DNA of 7,829 nt from Verrucomicrobia bacterium UBA3750 (GCA_002371755.1 DFGM01000025.1:1-7829), one strand, 5' to 3'. Shown: positions 1-7,677, numbered from the stretch's first letter. Notes: a model not told the origin generated them from the letters alone. Translations and numbers: made by a program.

Positions 1-967
1 GCGAGCGCTTAGCCGTCTCGATGTCTTCAAGGTTCGTGTCGTTGGGCGTGGGGTTGAACGCACCTACGAAGCCAAAGCCAGCCTTCAATTCTCTGCTGCC
101 TGACATTCCAAGAAGTCGAACAACAGAATAATTTGCCGAAATCAACCGCCCGTGTTCATCGATTTTGCATCTACTGCGGATCACCCAACATTTCGATTTG
201 TCAAATGTGTTCCTCACCCGCTCACCCTCATATCTATCATAGAACTCTGCATATTGCAGGAATGTAGTATTCGTTACTGCATTATATGGCGTCGGAAATT
301 CGCTTTCAGCATCTATCTGCATTGAAAAATAACCAGACCATGGCTCTGAGAATCTAATTTTATACCCTGCCTGTTTGCAATCCATGATGGAATATACTCT
401 ATCCCAATCCAAATAAACCTCAAAGTCCGCTACGGTTCCCGCCCCATATGGTTTTACAAAATCGTTCTTCTCAAGATCATATCCAATCCATTTGCAAATT
501 GCACCTGTAAACTTATAATCCTTGACGGACACTGAACACAATTCCAATGGATTTTTTATCGGCTTAAGGAGAATGGATATCTTCTCTCCATATGGTTGCC
601 ACTTGCCGTCCTTCACATCATGTTCCGCCCCCATTTTCGCAAATATGATTTTCTTGCGCGATCCGTAATATCCGTCTTTTCCTACAAGGAAATCAAGGTA
701 GAAGCCGTTTGTTTTTCCGATAATAGTACACACGCCGTTCGTGTCGGTTCTACCATATACGGAGTGTTCGCCTGTTGGCATGTCCATGGCAACGCGGACA
801 CTTGCGTTCGCAACCGGCTCGTCCATGTCATCGTGAACCCTCAAGATAATCTTTGCCTCTGCGCCATTTTCAATTGCTTCACGTACATCAGGATTAAGCT
901 TTCGCGCAAACACAGCGCATGGCAGCAACACCACGATCGAGAGTGCTATAATTGTTGACTTTTTCAT
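1..967 (-). CDS. Secreted protein with N-terminal Ig-like (carboxypeptidase-regulatory-like) domain, 3' end beyond window
   Basis: I translated this frame by hand; 322 codons are open from ATG 967-965 to the left edge without a stop, so the C-terminus is missing. The product starts MKKSTIIALSIVVLLPCAVFA, a clear Sec signal peptide (basic n-region, hydrophobic core, AFA cleavage near residue 21). LLPC is a poor lipobox because proline precedes the Cys, so I favour a soluble or periplasmic protein over a lipoprotein. Residues about 36-110 resemble a carboxypeptidase-regulatory/Ig-like beta-sandwich: 'RVHDDMDEPVANASVRV', then 'GRTDTNGVCTI' and 'GKDGYYGS'. Residues 145-322 are rich in aromatic residues and Cys, and I do not recognise them. 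AAGGAA lies 8 bases before the ATG, inside the end of the upstream gene, whose stop overlaps this start (ATGA). The shared overlap suggests co-expression with the upstream calcium-repeat hydrolase and perhaps a joint role at the cell surface; function is unknown. Confidence 0.85.
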   Translation of the reverse strand, partial: MKKSTIIALSIVVLLPCAVFARKLNPDVREAIENGAEAKIILRVHDDMDEPVANASVRVAMDMPTGEHSVYGRTDTNGVCTIIGKTNGFYLDFLVGKDGYYGSRKKIIFAKMGAEHDVKDGKWQPYGEKISILLKPIKNPLELCSVSVKDYKFTGAICKWIGYDLEKNDFVKPYGAGTVADFEVYLDWDRVYSIMDCKQAGYKIRFSEPWSGYFSMQIDAESEFPTPYNAVTNTTFLQYAEFYDRYEGERVRNTFDKSKCWVIRSRCKIDEHGRLISANYSVVRLLGMSGSRELKAGFGFVGAFNPTPNDTNLEDIETAKRS

Positions 968-3900
968 TTGAGGTTTCCTTTCTCAATCGCTTTTTCGTAG
1001 AACTTGAACACGTAGAAATACGCGACATCTTTCAAGTCGGAATGACACCAACGTCCTGGATATTTCTTTCTGTCTGGCCACGCATTGGGGCGCTCGATCT
1101 TCAAGGTGTCATTAAGGTTGATCATTTTGTCGTCGTAGAACTCGTTGCCAAATGCAGTTGCACCCGTTGGCGGCGTCAACGCCGGGATTCCTTGCGCAAG
1201 AAGCGCTCCTCTGACAAGAAGCGGAATGGTCCGCTGGTTCATGCTTGGCGGATAGCAATAGAAAACGGTGTTGGTTCTGAAGTCGGCTTCCGTCATTGTC
1301 TGAGCCTCCGCAACGGAAATTTTGTTAATGCCAAATATGTTCTCGTCTATGCTCCATCCAGACCAACTTGTGCCGCCAATGCCACCTCTACCCTTGAACA
1401 ACTCCTGCTTGTGCCAGCTCAAATGTCCCCAGCTGTTCGTCCTTCCCACGCCAGTAAATGCGCCAATGTTGCTGACAGGAGCAAGTTCCAGCACCTCGTC
1501 TCCTGTCGAATAGAAATTGAACGCATACTGCGCGACATTGGAGAAACGCCCCGGCCATCCAAGGAGTCTGCGATCGTCGTTCGGTTCGTTCCTGAACAGC
1601 CAGTGCCAGCACGACGCCCACGAGTTCGTCGGGTATTCCACCCATTCGGGATGTACGAGCTGCGGAACGCGAAGGGACGAGTCTGAGTCATACGCCTCTG
1701 CTGGAACAGCGGAATTACACATAAGATAGCAATCAGGCACAAGTTCGTAGTCCTGTATCACAGATGAGCAGACCATGTTACCGAGCGAGTGTGCCATGAG
1801 GACTTTGGCCCCCGGCAGATCTTTTATTTGCTGCGCGATGGCGCTTGCCGTAAAAAAGGCGTTCGAGACATTCTCCTGATAGTTCGCGTCCGAACCTATG
1901 TCACTTCTCCATGTCACGGCCGTGAACTTCGCCGTCATCCCCGACTGCCACATGCGCTTGAAAATCTCTGCCGCCCATCCCCGTGCACCATCTTGCGTGA
2001 CATTGGCACCATGAACAAACACAAGGTGGCGATCGGAAGTCTCACTGTCTGGACGATTGGGTGGTTCGCCAAGCCTTGACGGGAAATCCACGCCCTCACC
2101 AGACAGGCCACGTGAATTAAGCCAACGATACATCGCCTCGACAGAGGAAAGATGCAGCGGCAACTCGCCCGTCACAACCTTTTTGTCTTCACCGTAGTAG
2201 ATGTCAAGCATCAACGGGGCGTCCACGGGCAAGCAGCCCTCGATGAACGCCACGCCCTTGTCGGTCGAAGCCGTCCTCATCTGTGCGGCAAGGGCATCCG
2301 GCACATTAATGCCGTCGGATTCCACCTCTTCCGTTTCAGCTTCGTAAGACGACTCGTCCAAATTCCGTCCGCAATTGTTCACAGTTCCCCGCTGGAAAAG
2401 TCTTAGCGATGACTTAGACAATCCAGTCCACACCACATTCACAGCTTCAGAATCGTGACGAAGTTTGAAACTTAGGTTGTTCCTGATTTTCTCCGGGAGC
2501 ATCTGGATTGTCGAGACATCCATAAACACCGGGGTGAAGTCGATGAGGTCGCGGTAGCCGTTCACCTTGGAGTCGTTCCAGTCGGGATCGCGCCGATCCC
2601 ACTCAAGCCATCCAGTTCTAGCACCTGGAATGTCCACCCTGGGAGATTCCGCGTACTTGCCATCAGTCGCATCGTCGTCTTCGTCGTCATTTATCCAGAA
2701 CCGCAGAGCCTTTTTCTGCTTAGCCTTTGTCTCGTCTCCGTTGCTTATCGTGCCGTCACGGTCGTAGTCTGGTATGAGCTTCGGATCGTTGAGGACATAC
2801 AGCGTGGCCGTCAAACCGCCGGCGACATTGCCACCGCCGAAGCTACCGTCACTCTGAGTTGTACATTCGTGGACATGCGATGTCAGCAATCCATCTTCAT
2901 TGTCCGCAATCCACCCATTACCCATCACGACTTCATACCCCTCGCGACGAGTGTTGGTATAGCTCGAGAAAGTCGTGCCAGACGGCAGGCCATCCAACTG
3001 CGCCAGCCAGCAATACCAGGGCGATCTGTCGTCGTTGTGGCCATCGCAGTTGAGCCAGCGCATGGAAAGCCTGTACGAGTTGCCTTTCCGCATCTTGAGG
3101 GTAGTCGTGTTCGCGGCATTGGGCCTGCCCATGCTTATCTTCCGTGTGCGTGTGTCGTCCGGGCCGAGTCCCTCTATCGTCATCTCCCAGGCCGCATAGT
3201 CGCCGTTTATGTTGAACTCGATCTCCCTGAACTTGTCAACGGGCGGTGCCTGCCCGCCGTCGGAGGCGTCGTTCGGATCGGAGCCATTTGCGACCTCGAC
3301 GCCGTCCGAGACCCCGTCCCCGTCGCTGTCGGGAAGATTCGGATTTGTCCCGTTCAGATACTCGTCTATGTTCGACAGGCCGTCGTTGTCGGGATCGCCG
3401 TCAGCTCCATCGTCCCCTGTGGAGTCCTGCGGATCAAGGCCATGGCCATTTTCCCATCCATCGGACATCCCGTCTCTGTCCATGTCAGGATCAAGCGGGT
3501 CGTAGTTCGCATCCGTTTCCTGCTTGTCGGTCATCCCGTCGCCATCCGTATCCGCCACAAGCGGATTTGTGTGATGAGTCAGGAACTCCGCCGAATCAGA
3601 AAGCCCGTCGCCATCGCTGTCTGAATTTCTTGGATTGCTTCCAGCTGTCTGCTCCTGCAAATTGGTAAGGCCATCTCCATCTGTATCAACGGCCGATTCA
3701 CCGCCGCCCGGCGTAGAGAGCGGATTGAAACTGTTTGCAACCTCCCAACCGTCCAGAAGACCGTCCACATCGGAGTCGGGGTTGTTTAGTGAAGTCCCAA
3801 GCGCCGCCTCCTGCGCATCCGGCAATCCATCCGCATCGGTGTCCGTCGCCTTTGGGTTGCTTCCATAGGTGTTCACCTCCACACCATCCGATATTCCGTC

Positions 3901-5079
3901 GCCGTCCGTATCGGCGACAAGCGGATTTGTGCCATATCCGACAACAAAAGACAATCCCATTCCATCATAAATCTTGCCTTGCTCGTTTCGGCAATATGAA
4001 ACACGATCTTCCGCGCCGAAAGACTGGCAACCGACCGACGCACTTCTTCCATCCGTGTCATTCCCTATCCTGTTCGCATAACTCACACTAATCCTTTCCA
4101 CTCTCCCTGTTGGTATCGCGACTTGGAAGGATATGGCGTTTGTCGAGGAATAGGGCTCGTAGTGATGCATATTGTCATATTCAACGACTATGTAGCCTCG
4201 GCCGGCATGTTCAGCCGTGCCTATCTTAATTGCGGACGGTTCCTCTATGCCATAGAAATAAAGGCTTCGGCCGTATGGGACAACAGTAAAGCAGTTGGTA
4301 TCTACTGCGTAGTTTTCAAGGTCAGATACATTATGCCACAATTCTGGATCGGCATATCCAGATCGATTGAGCAAGACTATTCCCTTCTTGTCGATGGTAA
4401 TATTGGTAACGGTCTCGCACTGTACGTAGATCGGGGCGGGCAGATTCCAGCAGACGGCTTCGTTCCACCCATTCGTTATCTCGACAGTTACATTCGTCAA
4501 TGTTGAGATTTCTAACCACGGCAGCGAGCCGGCAAAAGACACGCATACGACTTCCTTGCCGTCAGAAAGGCCGTCGTTGTCCGTGTCAGCAAGATTCGGA
4601 TTTGTACCGAGTTCGTATTCAGCATAATTGTCCACTCCATCTCCGTCTGGATCGCCGGAGGCTCCGTCATCATCAATGGCCGAAAGAAGATCGAGGCTGT
4701 TCAGAACCTCCCAATTGTCCGGCAATTCGTCTCCGTCCGTGTCGGTCTTCGCCGGCGATGTTCCGACGTTCACCTCTATCCCATCGGACAGCCTGTCTTC
4801 ATCGGTGTCGGACACGAGAGGATTGGAGTTCGCGCCAAAGAGGAATTCAAGGCAGAGATTCTCCCAGACTTTCCCGGCATCATCATCGCAGTACGAATGC
4901 AGCCAACGGCTGTCAAAAGTCTGCATCCCTATGCTGGCGTAGTCGCCTGTCATGTACTGCCCCGACAAGTCTTTGTAGCGGACATACGCGCGGATCGGTT
5001 GGTTGACGCACCTGCCTTCACGGCAGTATAGCGCTTTCGATTGTCGGTGTAGTTTCCCCGTGTTGTTTCCCCTTGTCAA
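964..5079 (-). CDS. Large Asp-rich calcium-repeat (thrombospondin type 3-like) protein with C-terminal alpha/beta-hydrolase domain; apparently 5'-truncated
   Basis: 1371 codons. Visible layout: residues 27-90, a beta-rich segment; 91-178, four DxDxDG-type repeats; 180-330, beta-rich; 325-400, a second copy of the first segment; 390-604, nine more Asp-rich repeats; 617-765, beta-rich; 771-783, an EF-hand-like loop (D771, D773, D775, T777, D782); about 1016-1230, an alpha/beta hydrolase. The hydrolase has an oxyanion-type VHGAN (1022-1026), a nucleophile elbow AHSLG (Ser1098), and candidate acid and base Asp1194 and His1219 or His1223, resembling serine esterases or lipases; substrate unknown. 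Repeats of this kind bind calcium and stiffen extracellular proteins. There is no signal peptide: the frame opens with a TTG overlapping the endonuclease stop (TTGA), with GAAGGG just upstream, and the first 26 residues do not look like a natural N-terminus. I infer the 3' part of a secreted-protein gene cut by the R-M unit. The coding call is firm; the start and present function are not. Confidence 0.85.
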   Translation of the reverse strand: MTRGNNTGKLHRQSKALYCREGRCVNQPIRAYVRYKDLSGQYMTGDYASIGMQTFDSRWLHSYCDDDAGKVWENLCLEFLFGANSNPLVSDTDEDRLSDGIEVNVGTSPAKTDTDGDELPDNWEVLNSLDLLSAIDDDGASGDPDGDGVDNYAEYELGTNPNLADTDNDGLSDGKEVVCVSFAGSLPWLEISTLTNVTVEITNGWNEAVCWNLPAPIYVQCETVTNITIDKKGIVLLNRSGYADPELWHNVSDLENYAVDTNCFTVVPYGRSLYFYGIEEPSAIKIGTAEHAGRGYIVVEYDNMHHYEPYSSTNAISFQVAIPTGRVERISVSYANRIGNDTDGRSASVGCQSFGAEDRVSYCRNEQGKIYDGMGLSFVVGYGTNPLVADTDGDGISDGVEVNTYGSNPKATDTDADGLPDAQEAALGTSLNNPDSDVDGLLDGWEVANSFNPLSTPGGGESAVDTDGDGLTNLQEQTAGSNPRNSDSDGDGLSDSAEFLTHHTNPLVADTDGDGMTDKQETDANYDPLDPDMDRDGMSDGWENGHGLDPQDSTGDDGADGDPDNDGLSNIDEYLNGTNPNLPDSDGDGVSDGVEVANGSDPNDASDGGQAPPVDKFREIEFNINGDYAAWEMTIEGLGPDDTRTRKISMGRPNAANTTTLKMRKGNSYRLSMRWLNCDGHNDDRSPWYCWLAQLDGLPSGTTFSSYTNTRREGYEVVMGNGWIADNEDGLLTSHVHECTTQSDGSFGGGNVAGGLTATLYVLNDPKLIPDYDRDGTISNGDETKAKQKKALRFWINDDEDDDATDGKYAESPRVDIPGARTGWLEWDRRDPDWNDSKVNGYRDLIDFTPVFMDVSTIQMLPEKIRNNLSFKLRHDSEAVNVVWTGLSKSSLRLFQRGTVNNCGRNLDESSYEAETEEVESDGINVPDALAAQMRTASTDKGVAFIEGCLPVDAPLMLDIYYGEDKKVVTGELPLHLSSVEAMYRWLNSRGLSGEGVDFPSRLGEPPNRPDSETSDRHLVFVHGANVTQDGARGWAAEIFKRMWQSGMTAKFTAVTWRSDIGSDANYQENVSNAFFTASAIAQQIKDLPGAKVLMAHSLGNMVCSSVIQDYELVPDCYLMCNSAVPAEAYDSDSSLRVPQLVHPEWVEYPTNSWASCWHWLFRNEPNDDRRLLGWPGRFSNVAQYAFNFYSTGDEVLELAPVSNIGAFTGVGRTNSWGHLSWHKQELFKGRGGIGGTSWSGWSIDENIFGINKISVAEAQTMTEADFRTNTVFYCYPPSMNQRTIPLLVRGALLAQGIPALTPPTGATAFGNEFYDDKMINLNDTLKIERPNAWPDRKKYPGRWCHSDLKDVAYFYVFKFYEKAIEKGNLK
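3268..3912 (-). repeat. Main block of nine Asp-rich calcium-binding (TSP3-like) repeats
   Basis: Codes for residues 390-604 of the large protein. Units centre on DTDGDGISDG, DTDADGLPD, DSDVDGLLDG, DTDGDGLTN, DSDGDGLSD, DTDGDGMTD, DMDRDGMSDG, DPDNDGLSN and DSDGDGVSDG, with linkers such as GTNPNLP or HTNPLVA. The regular Asp spacing is that of thrombospondin type 3 and related repeats, where the Asp side chains coordinate calcium. The repetition also creates long meaningless open frames on the plus strand. Confidence 0.85.
4546..4809 (-). repeat. First, shorter block of four Asp-rich calcium-binding repeats
   Basis: Codes for residues 91-178 with cores DTDEDRLSDG, DTDGDELPD, DPDGDGVDN and DTDNDGLSDG. 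It is separated from the main block by about 210 residues of beta-rich sequence. The first two units are less regular (EDR and GDE in place of GDG), which suggests some decay or divergence. Confidence 0.8.
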
Positions 5080-5879
5080 TTTGCCCTTCGCCCGTATTCC
5101 GCCATTTCCTCTCGTGTGATCGACGAGGCCGGAACAAGCTGGTAATGTTTCTCGTCAAGAACGTTTATCACACCCTTGTTCTCGATCAATTCAAACATCG
5201 CGATTGTTCCGTCCTCCATGAACTGAACCGATACGGGTCGGCATATCAAGCCTGGGAATTTGGCTGCGCAGCAAGCAATGTCCTGTGTCGTCTGCACAAC
5301 GCCGTGCTGATCATGACCGCCCTTAGCCTGAACTGGAATCACATACTGCCGCCCGTGTTTGTCCACGGCAACGTATATTTCGTCGATTTCGATTTGTCCG
5401 ATTCCCTTTACGGAAGTGCGCAGATGGTTCTGAAGTGAATATGCGGTAATGCCGAGAAACACGTCGATGAGTCGGTTGTAGCGAACTTTCGCGAGAAGCG
5501 CCTGTTCATCGCCGAGGGCATAATTGCCGATTATCTCAGGTGTCGAATCAGGAATCTTGACCGGATATAAGTTCTGTCGAGGCAATATGCGATTGTGCTG
5601 CATTAGACGGAAACGATAAGTAGCCCTGCCCGCACCCTGAATAATCCATTCAAAGCCCTCCGGCTGCGTTTTCGTTATAGCCTGTGGCAGTTGCTTGCGG
5701 TATCTGAAAGCATATACCACATCGCCAATGTTCTTCGGCCGAGGAACGCCAAGCTGTTTTGCCGCATCAATAAGTTCATCGCGAGCAAAGATGAACTCGC
5801 GCTCGCTTTTCCTGTAGTGCGCGCAAAACACATACTCTATCAATGCAGAATAGTCGCTGTCATCAAGCTTCTTAGCCAT
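5076..5879 (-). CDS. Probable type II restriction endonuclease, PD-(D/E)XK-like with Q-x-K variant
   Basis: 267 residues, directly downstream of a C5 cytosine methyltransferase and overlapping it by 8 bases, the usual layout of a type II R-M pair. Residues about 150-190 carry the best candidate active site: QIEIDEIYVAVD (162-173; acidic E164, D166, E167), then a strand ending VIPVQAKGG (180-188), which fits D/E...Q-x-K with Gln184 and Lys186 in place of the usual E/D-x-K. Residues 10-65 look helical with a basic segment (FRYRKQ) and could be a winged-helix DNA-binding part. The protein would cut DNA that lacks the partner's methylation; the target site cannot be read from the sequence. The start is well supported: AAGGAG (5888-5893) sits 8 bases before the ATG. 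It ends at TGA 5078-5076, overlapping the next frame. No database match was made, so the nuclease call rests on motif and neighbour. Confidence 0.72.
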   Translation of the reverse strand: MAKKLDDSDYSALIEYVFCAHYRKSEREFIFARDELIDAAKQLGVPRPKNIGDVVYAFRYRKQLPQAITKTQPEGFEWIIQGAGRATYRFRLMQHNRILPRQNLYPVKIPDSTPEIIGNYALGDEQALLAKVRYNRLIDVFLGITAYSLQNHLRTSVKGIGQIEIDEIYVAVDKHGRQYVIPVQAKGGHDQHGVVQTTQDIACCAAKFPGLICRPVSVQFMEDGTIAMFELIENKGVINVLDEKHYQLVPASSITREEMAEYGRRAN

Positions 5880-7677
5880 TCTTGTTTCTCCTTATCCGTT
5901 GCGCGATTACGTTACGCGGAACTCCAAAATGATCTGCTGCATCGCGCATGTCGAATTCCAGCAATCGTTCCGATCCAGTCGGAATCGGTTCCGTAGGCTT
6001 TTGCGGGATTACGCCAAGAGCCTTGACAATCATTTTCCCTACAGCCCTCGCGAGAAGAGGGGGAACGCTGTTGCCTATTTCCCTGAACCCATGCCATTTC
6101 GTCTTGTTGAAGCGGAACCAATCAGGGTATGAATGAATCCGTGCCGCTTCCCTTACCGTAATCACTCGCGGCAGAACAGGATGTATTGGACGAGGTGAAG
6201 TAAAGCCGCCCCTCGCACTATCAGTACCAGCGCGAAGCGTATTAGATTGTCCGTCCCATGCCAGCTTGAAGAATCGGCTATGCGGCTCTGTCTCACCCTG
6301 TGGAGCGGCAAGAAAACGCTGCTGGCTTACTTCTCCGTGCTTGGTGCGTCTGCTTGCCGTCAATCTGTTGGCGGCGAATGAACGCTCATATCCGCAATTC
6401 CCATCGTCCACACATTGCCCCCTCAACTTCCGCGCATACGCTGATTTCGTGCTCCACCGAACGGAAACGGAATCGTCTTCCCACAGGCAGTCAAAACCAT
6501 CCGCATCAGGAAGGTCACCTATTGCTTCACGGATGGTAACCTTGCTATTTGCGGCTTCGGGATAGTCTGGCAACGCCTGGTCGCTCCGTGCGGCAATCAA
6601 GAAAAGTCGTTCCCTGTTTTGCGGAACACCATAATCCGCAGCATTCAAGACCTTATACGGAAGCAGCACCTTATAATCGCTCTTCTGCAATTCTTCAATG
6701 AGTTCCGAAAGAAACAGCGAATGGTTTCCCACCGTCAGTCCCTTGACGTTTTCAAGTACGCAATACTTCGGCCTTATATCCCTGACGATACGAAGGAAAT
6801 GCCCGATCAACTGATTGCGGGGGTCGTCAAGCGCACGTTTCCCAATCATTGAAAAACCCTGACAGGGCGCACCGCCAAAAACAATGTCAACGTCACGTTT
6901 ACCGATTCCAGCTCTTTCCCGGATATCATTCCCCGATATGTTCTTGATGTCGGCGCAAATCGTCGCCGCCCTCGGAAAATTATATTCATGCACGGCAGCA
7001 TGAATAGGATCAATTTCAACTGCGGCCACAACGTCAAATCCCGCCTGTTCAAATCCAAGCGACAATCCACCACAACCCGCAAACAGATCAACGGCGATAG
7101 GACGCTTTCCCAGCGGCGACAATCTTTCAGGCTTTTTCAACACCGCGAAGAAATCCATCTGCACGGGGTTGAAGGCGCGGGCGGAGTGGAGCTTCGGGAA
7201 GAACGGGCGGATGCGCTCAAAGATGTTTGGTACGGACTTCCCTCCGCACTGCGTGAGAGGACGCGCGAAAAAGTTCGCGTCGATCTTACCCGTCCAGCGC
7301 GTCGAGCAGACGAACACATCTGCGTCGGCCTTTCCGTAGAGCGACGCCTCGGCGACGGCGCGGCCAAGCTCGAAAAGTGCGTACTTCTCGCCATGCGGCT
7401 TCGGTGAAACCTTGTAACCGTTGGCGGCAAGCCACGCGCCGTCCACTTCGCGAACATACTTTGCTGTGTAGGCAAGCACCGGAAGGTCAAGCGCATACAC
7501 GGCGACGTGCGTGACGGGCGCATAGCTCTCGCCCTTGCCGTCTTTCGGCAAAGGGAGATTGTAGAGTCTGCGATCCCTTACCCAGCCGTAGTTCTCCACA
7601 CGGCAGGTACAGGTTATTACAGTTTTGGATTTGATTTGCTTCTTTGTCATGATTTGCGCATTGAAAGTCATTGTCAT
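5872..7677 (-). CDS. DNA (cytosine-5)-methyltransferase of a type II R-M system, with unknown N-terminal extension
   Basis: Transfers a methyl group from S-adenosylmethionine to C5 of cytosine in a specific site, protecting host DNA from the partner nuclease. Numbered from the 7677 ATG (601 residues), the ten-motif C5 order is complete: motif I DLFAGCGGLSLGF (197-209, SAM binding), II VEIDP, IV GAPCQGFS with catalytic Cys272, VI LENV (Glu309), VIII YGVPQNRERLF (349-359), a target-recognition region about 365-500 including 'NTLRAGT' and 'SPRPIHP', IX ITVREAARIHSYPD, X REIGNSVPP. Two additions stand out: residues about 18-185 before motif I, which I do not recognise, and residues 571-600, a possible helix-turn-helix. 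The ATG at 7677 overlaps the -10 box and cannot be the start if that promoter is used; Met3 (7671) or Met10 (7650, MTKKQIKSK) is likelier. Neither has a Shine-Dalgarno. It overlaps the endonuclease gene by 8 bases. The sequence specificity is not predictable here. Confidence 0.95.
   Translation of the reverse strand: MTMTFNAQIMTKKQIKSKTVITCTCRVENYGWVRDRRLYNLPLPKDGKGESYAPVTHVAVYALDLPVLAYTAKYVREVDGAWLAANGYKVSPKPHGEKYALFELGRAVAEASLYGKADADVFVCSTRWTGKIDANFFARPLTQCGGKSVPNIFERIRPFFPKLHSARAFNPVQMDFFAVLKKPERLSPLGKRPIAVDLFAGCGGLSLGFEQAGFDVVAAVEIDPIHAAVHEYNFPRAATICADIKNISGNDIRERAGIGKRDVDIVFGGAPCQGFSMIGKRALDDPRNQLIGHFLRIVRDIRPKYCVLENVKGLTVGNHSLFLSELIEELQKSDYKVLLPYKVLNAADYGVPQNRERLFLIAARSDQALPDYPEAANSKVTIREAIGDLPDADGFDCLWEDDSVSVRWSTKSAYARKLRGQCVDDGNCGYERSFAANRLTASRRTKHGEVSQQRFLAAPQGETEPHSRFFKLAWDGQSNTLRAGTDSARGGFTSPRPIHPVLPRVITVREAARIHSYPDWFRFNKTKWHGFREIGNSVPPLLARAVGKMIVKALGVIPQKPTEPIPTGSERLLEFDMRDAADHFGVPRNVIAQRIRRNKNG
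5888..5893 (-). promoter_or_regulatory. Strong ribosome binding site of the endonuclease gene
   Basis: AAGGAG on the minus strand, 8 bases before ATG 5879-5877 and inside the end of the methyltransferase gene. It fixes the endonuclease start and allows its translation independently of, or coupled to, the methyltransferase. The methyltransferase itself has no comparable site. Confidence 0.75.

Noticed and set aside
17..37. Possible lipoprotein signal at Cys17 of the secreted gene
   Set aside because: LLPC has proline before the Cys, which is disfavoured in lipoboxes, while the AFA site after residue 21 is a good signal peptidase I site.
596..958. Plus-strand open frame of 120 codons
   Set aside because: It is opposite the signal-peptide-bearing secreted gene, which is open over the whole of 1-967.
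952..1686. Plus-strand open frame of 244 codons
   Set aside because: It is antisense to the hydrolase domain, has no ribosome site or known motif, and the minus-strand frame is clearly coding.
2869..3624. Long plus-strand open frame (251 codons), with others nearby (3209-3505, 3246-3668, 3735-4091)
   Set aside because: They lie opposite the Asp-rich repeats; repeated GAC/GAT/GGC codons remove stops from the complementary strand. The translations are low-complexity and no family is recognisable.
4500..5006. Plus-strand open frame of 168 codons rich in Arg, Pro and Cys
   Set aside because: It is a shadow of the first Asp-repeat block; its composition is that of antisense translation.
7137..7523. 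Second minus-strand frame of 128 codons within the methyltransferase N-terminal extension
   Set aside because: It is Arg/Ser-rich and due to the high GC content here; the methyltransferase frame runs through without a break and has protein-like sequence.
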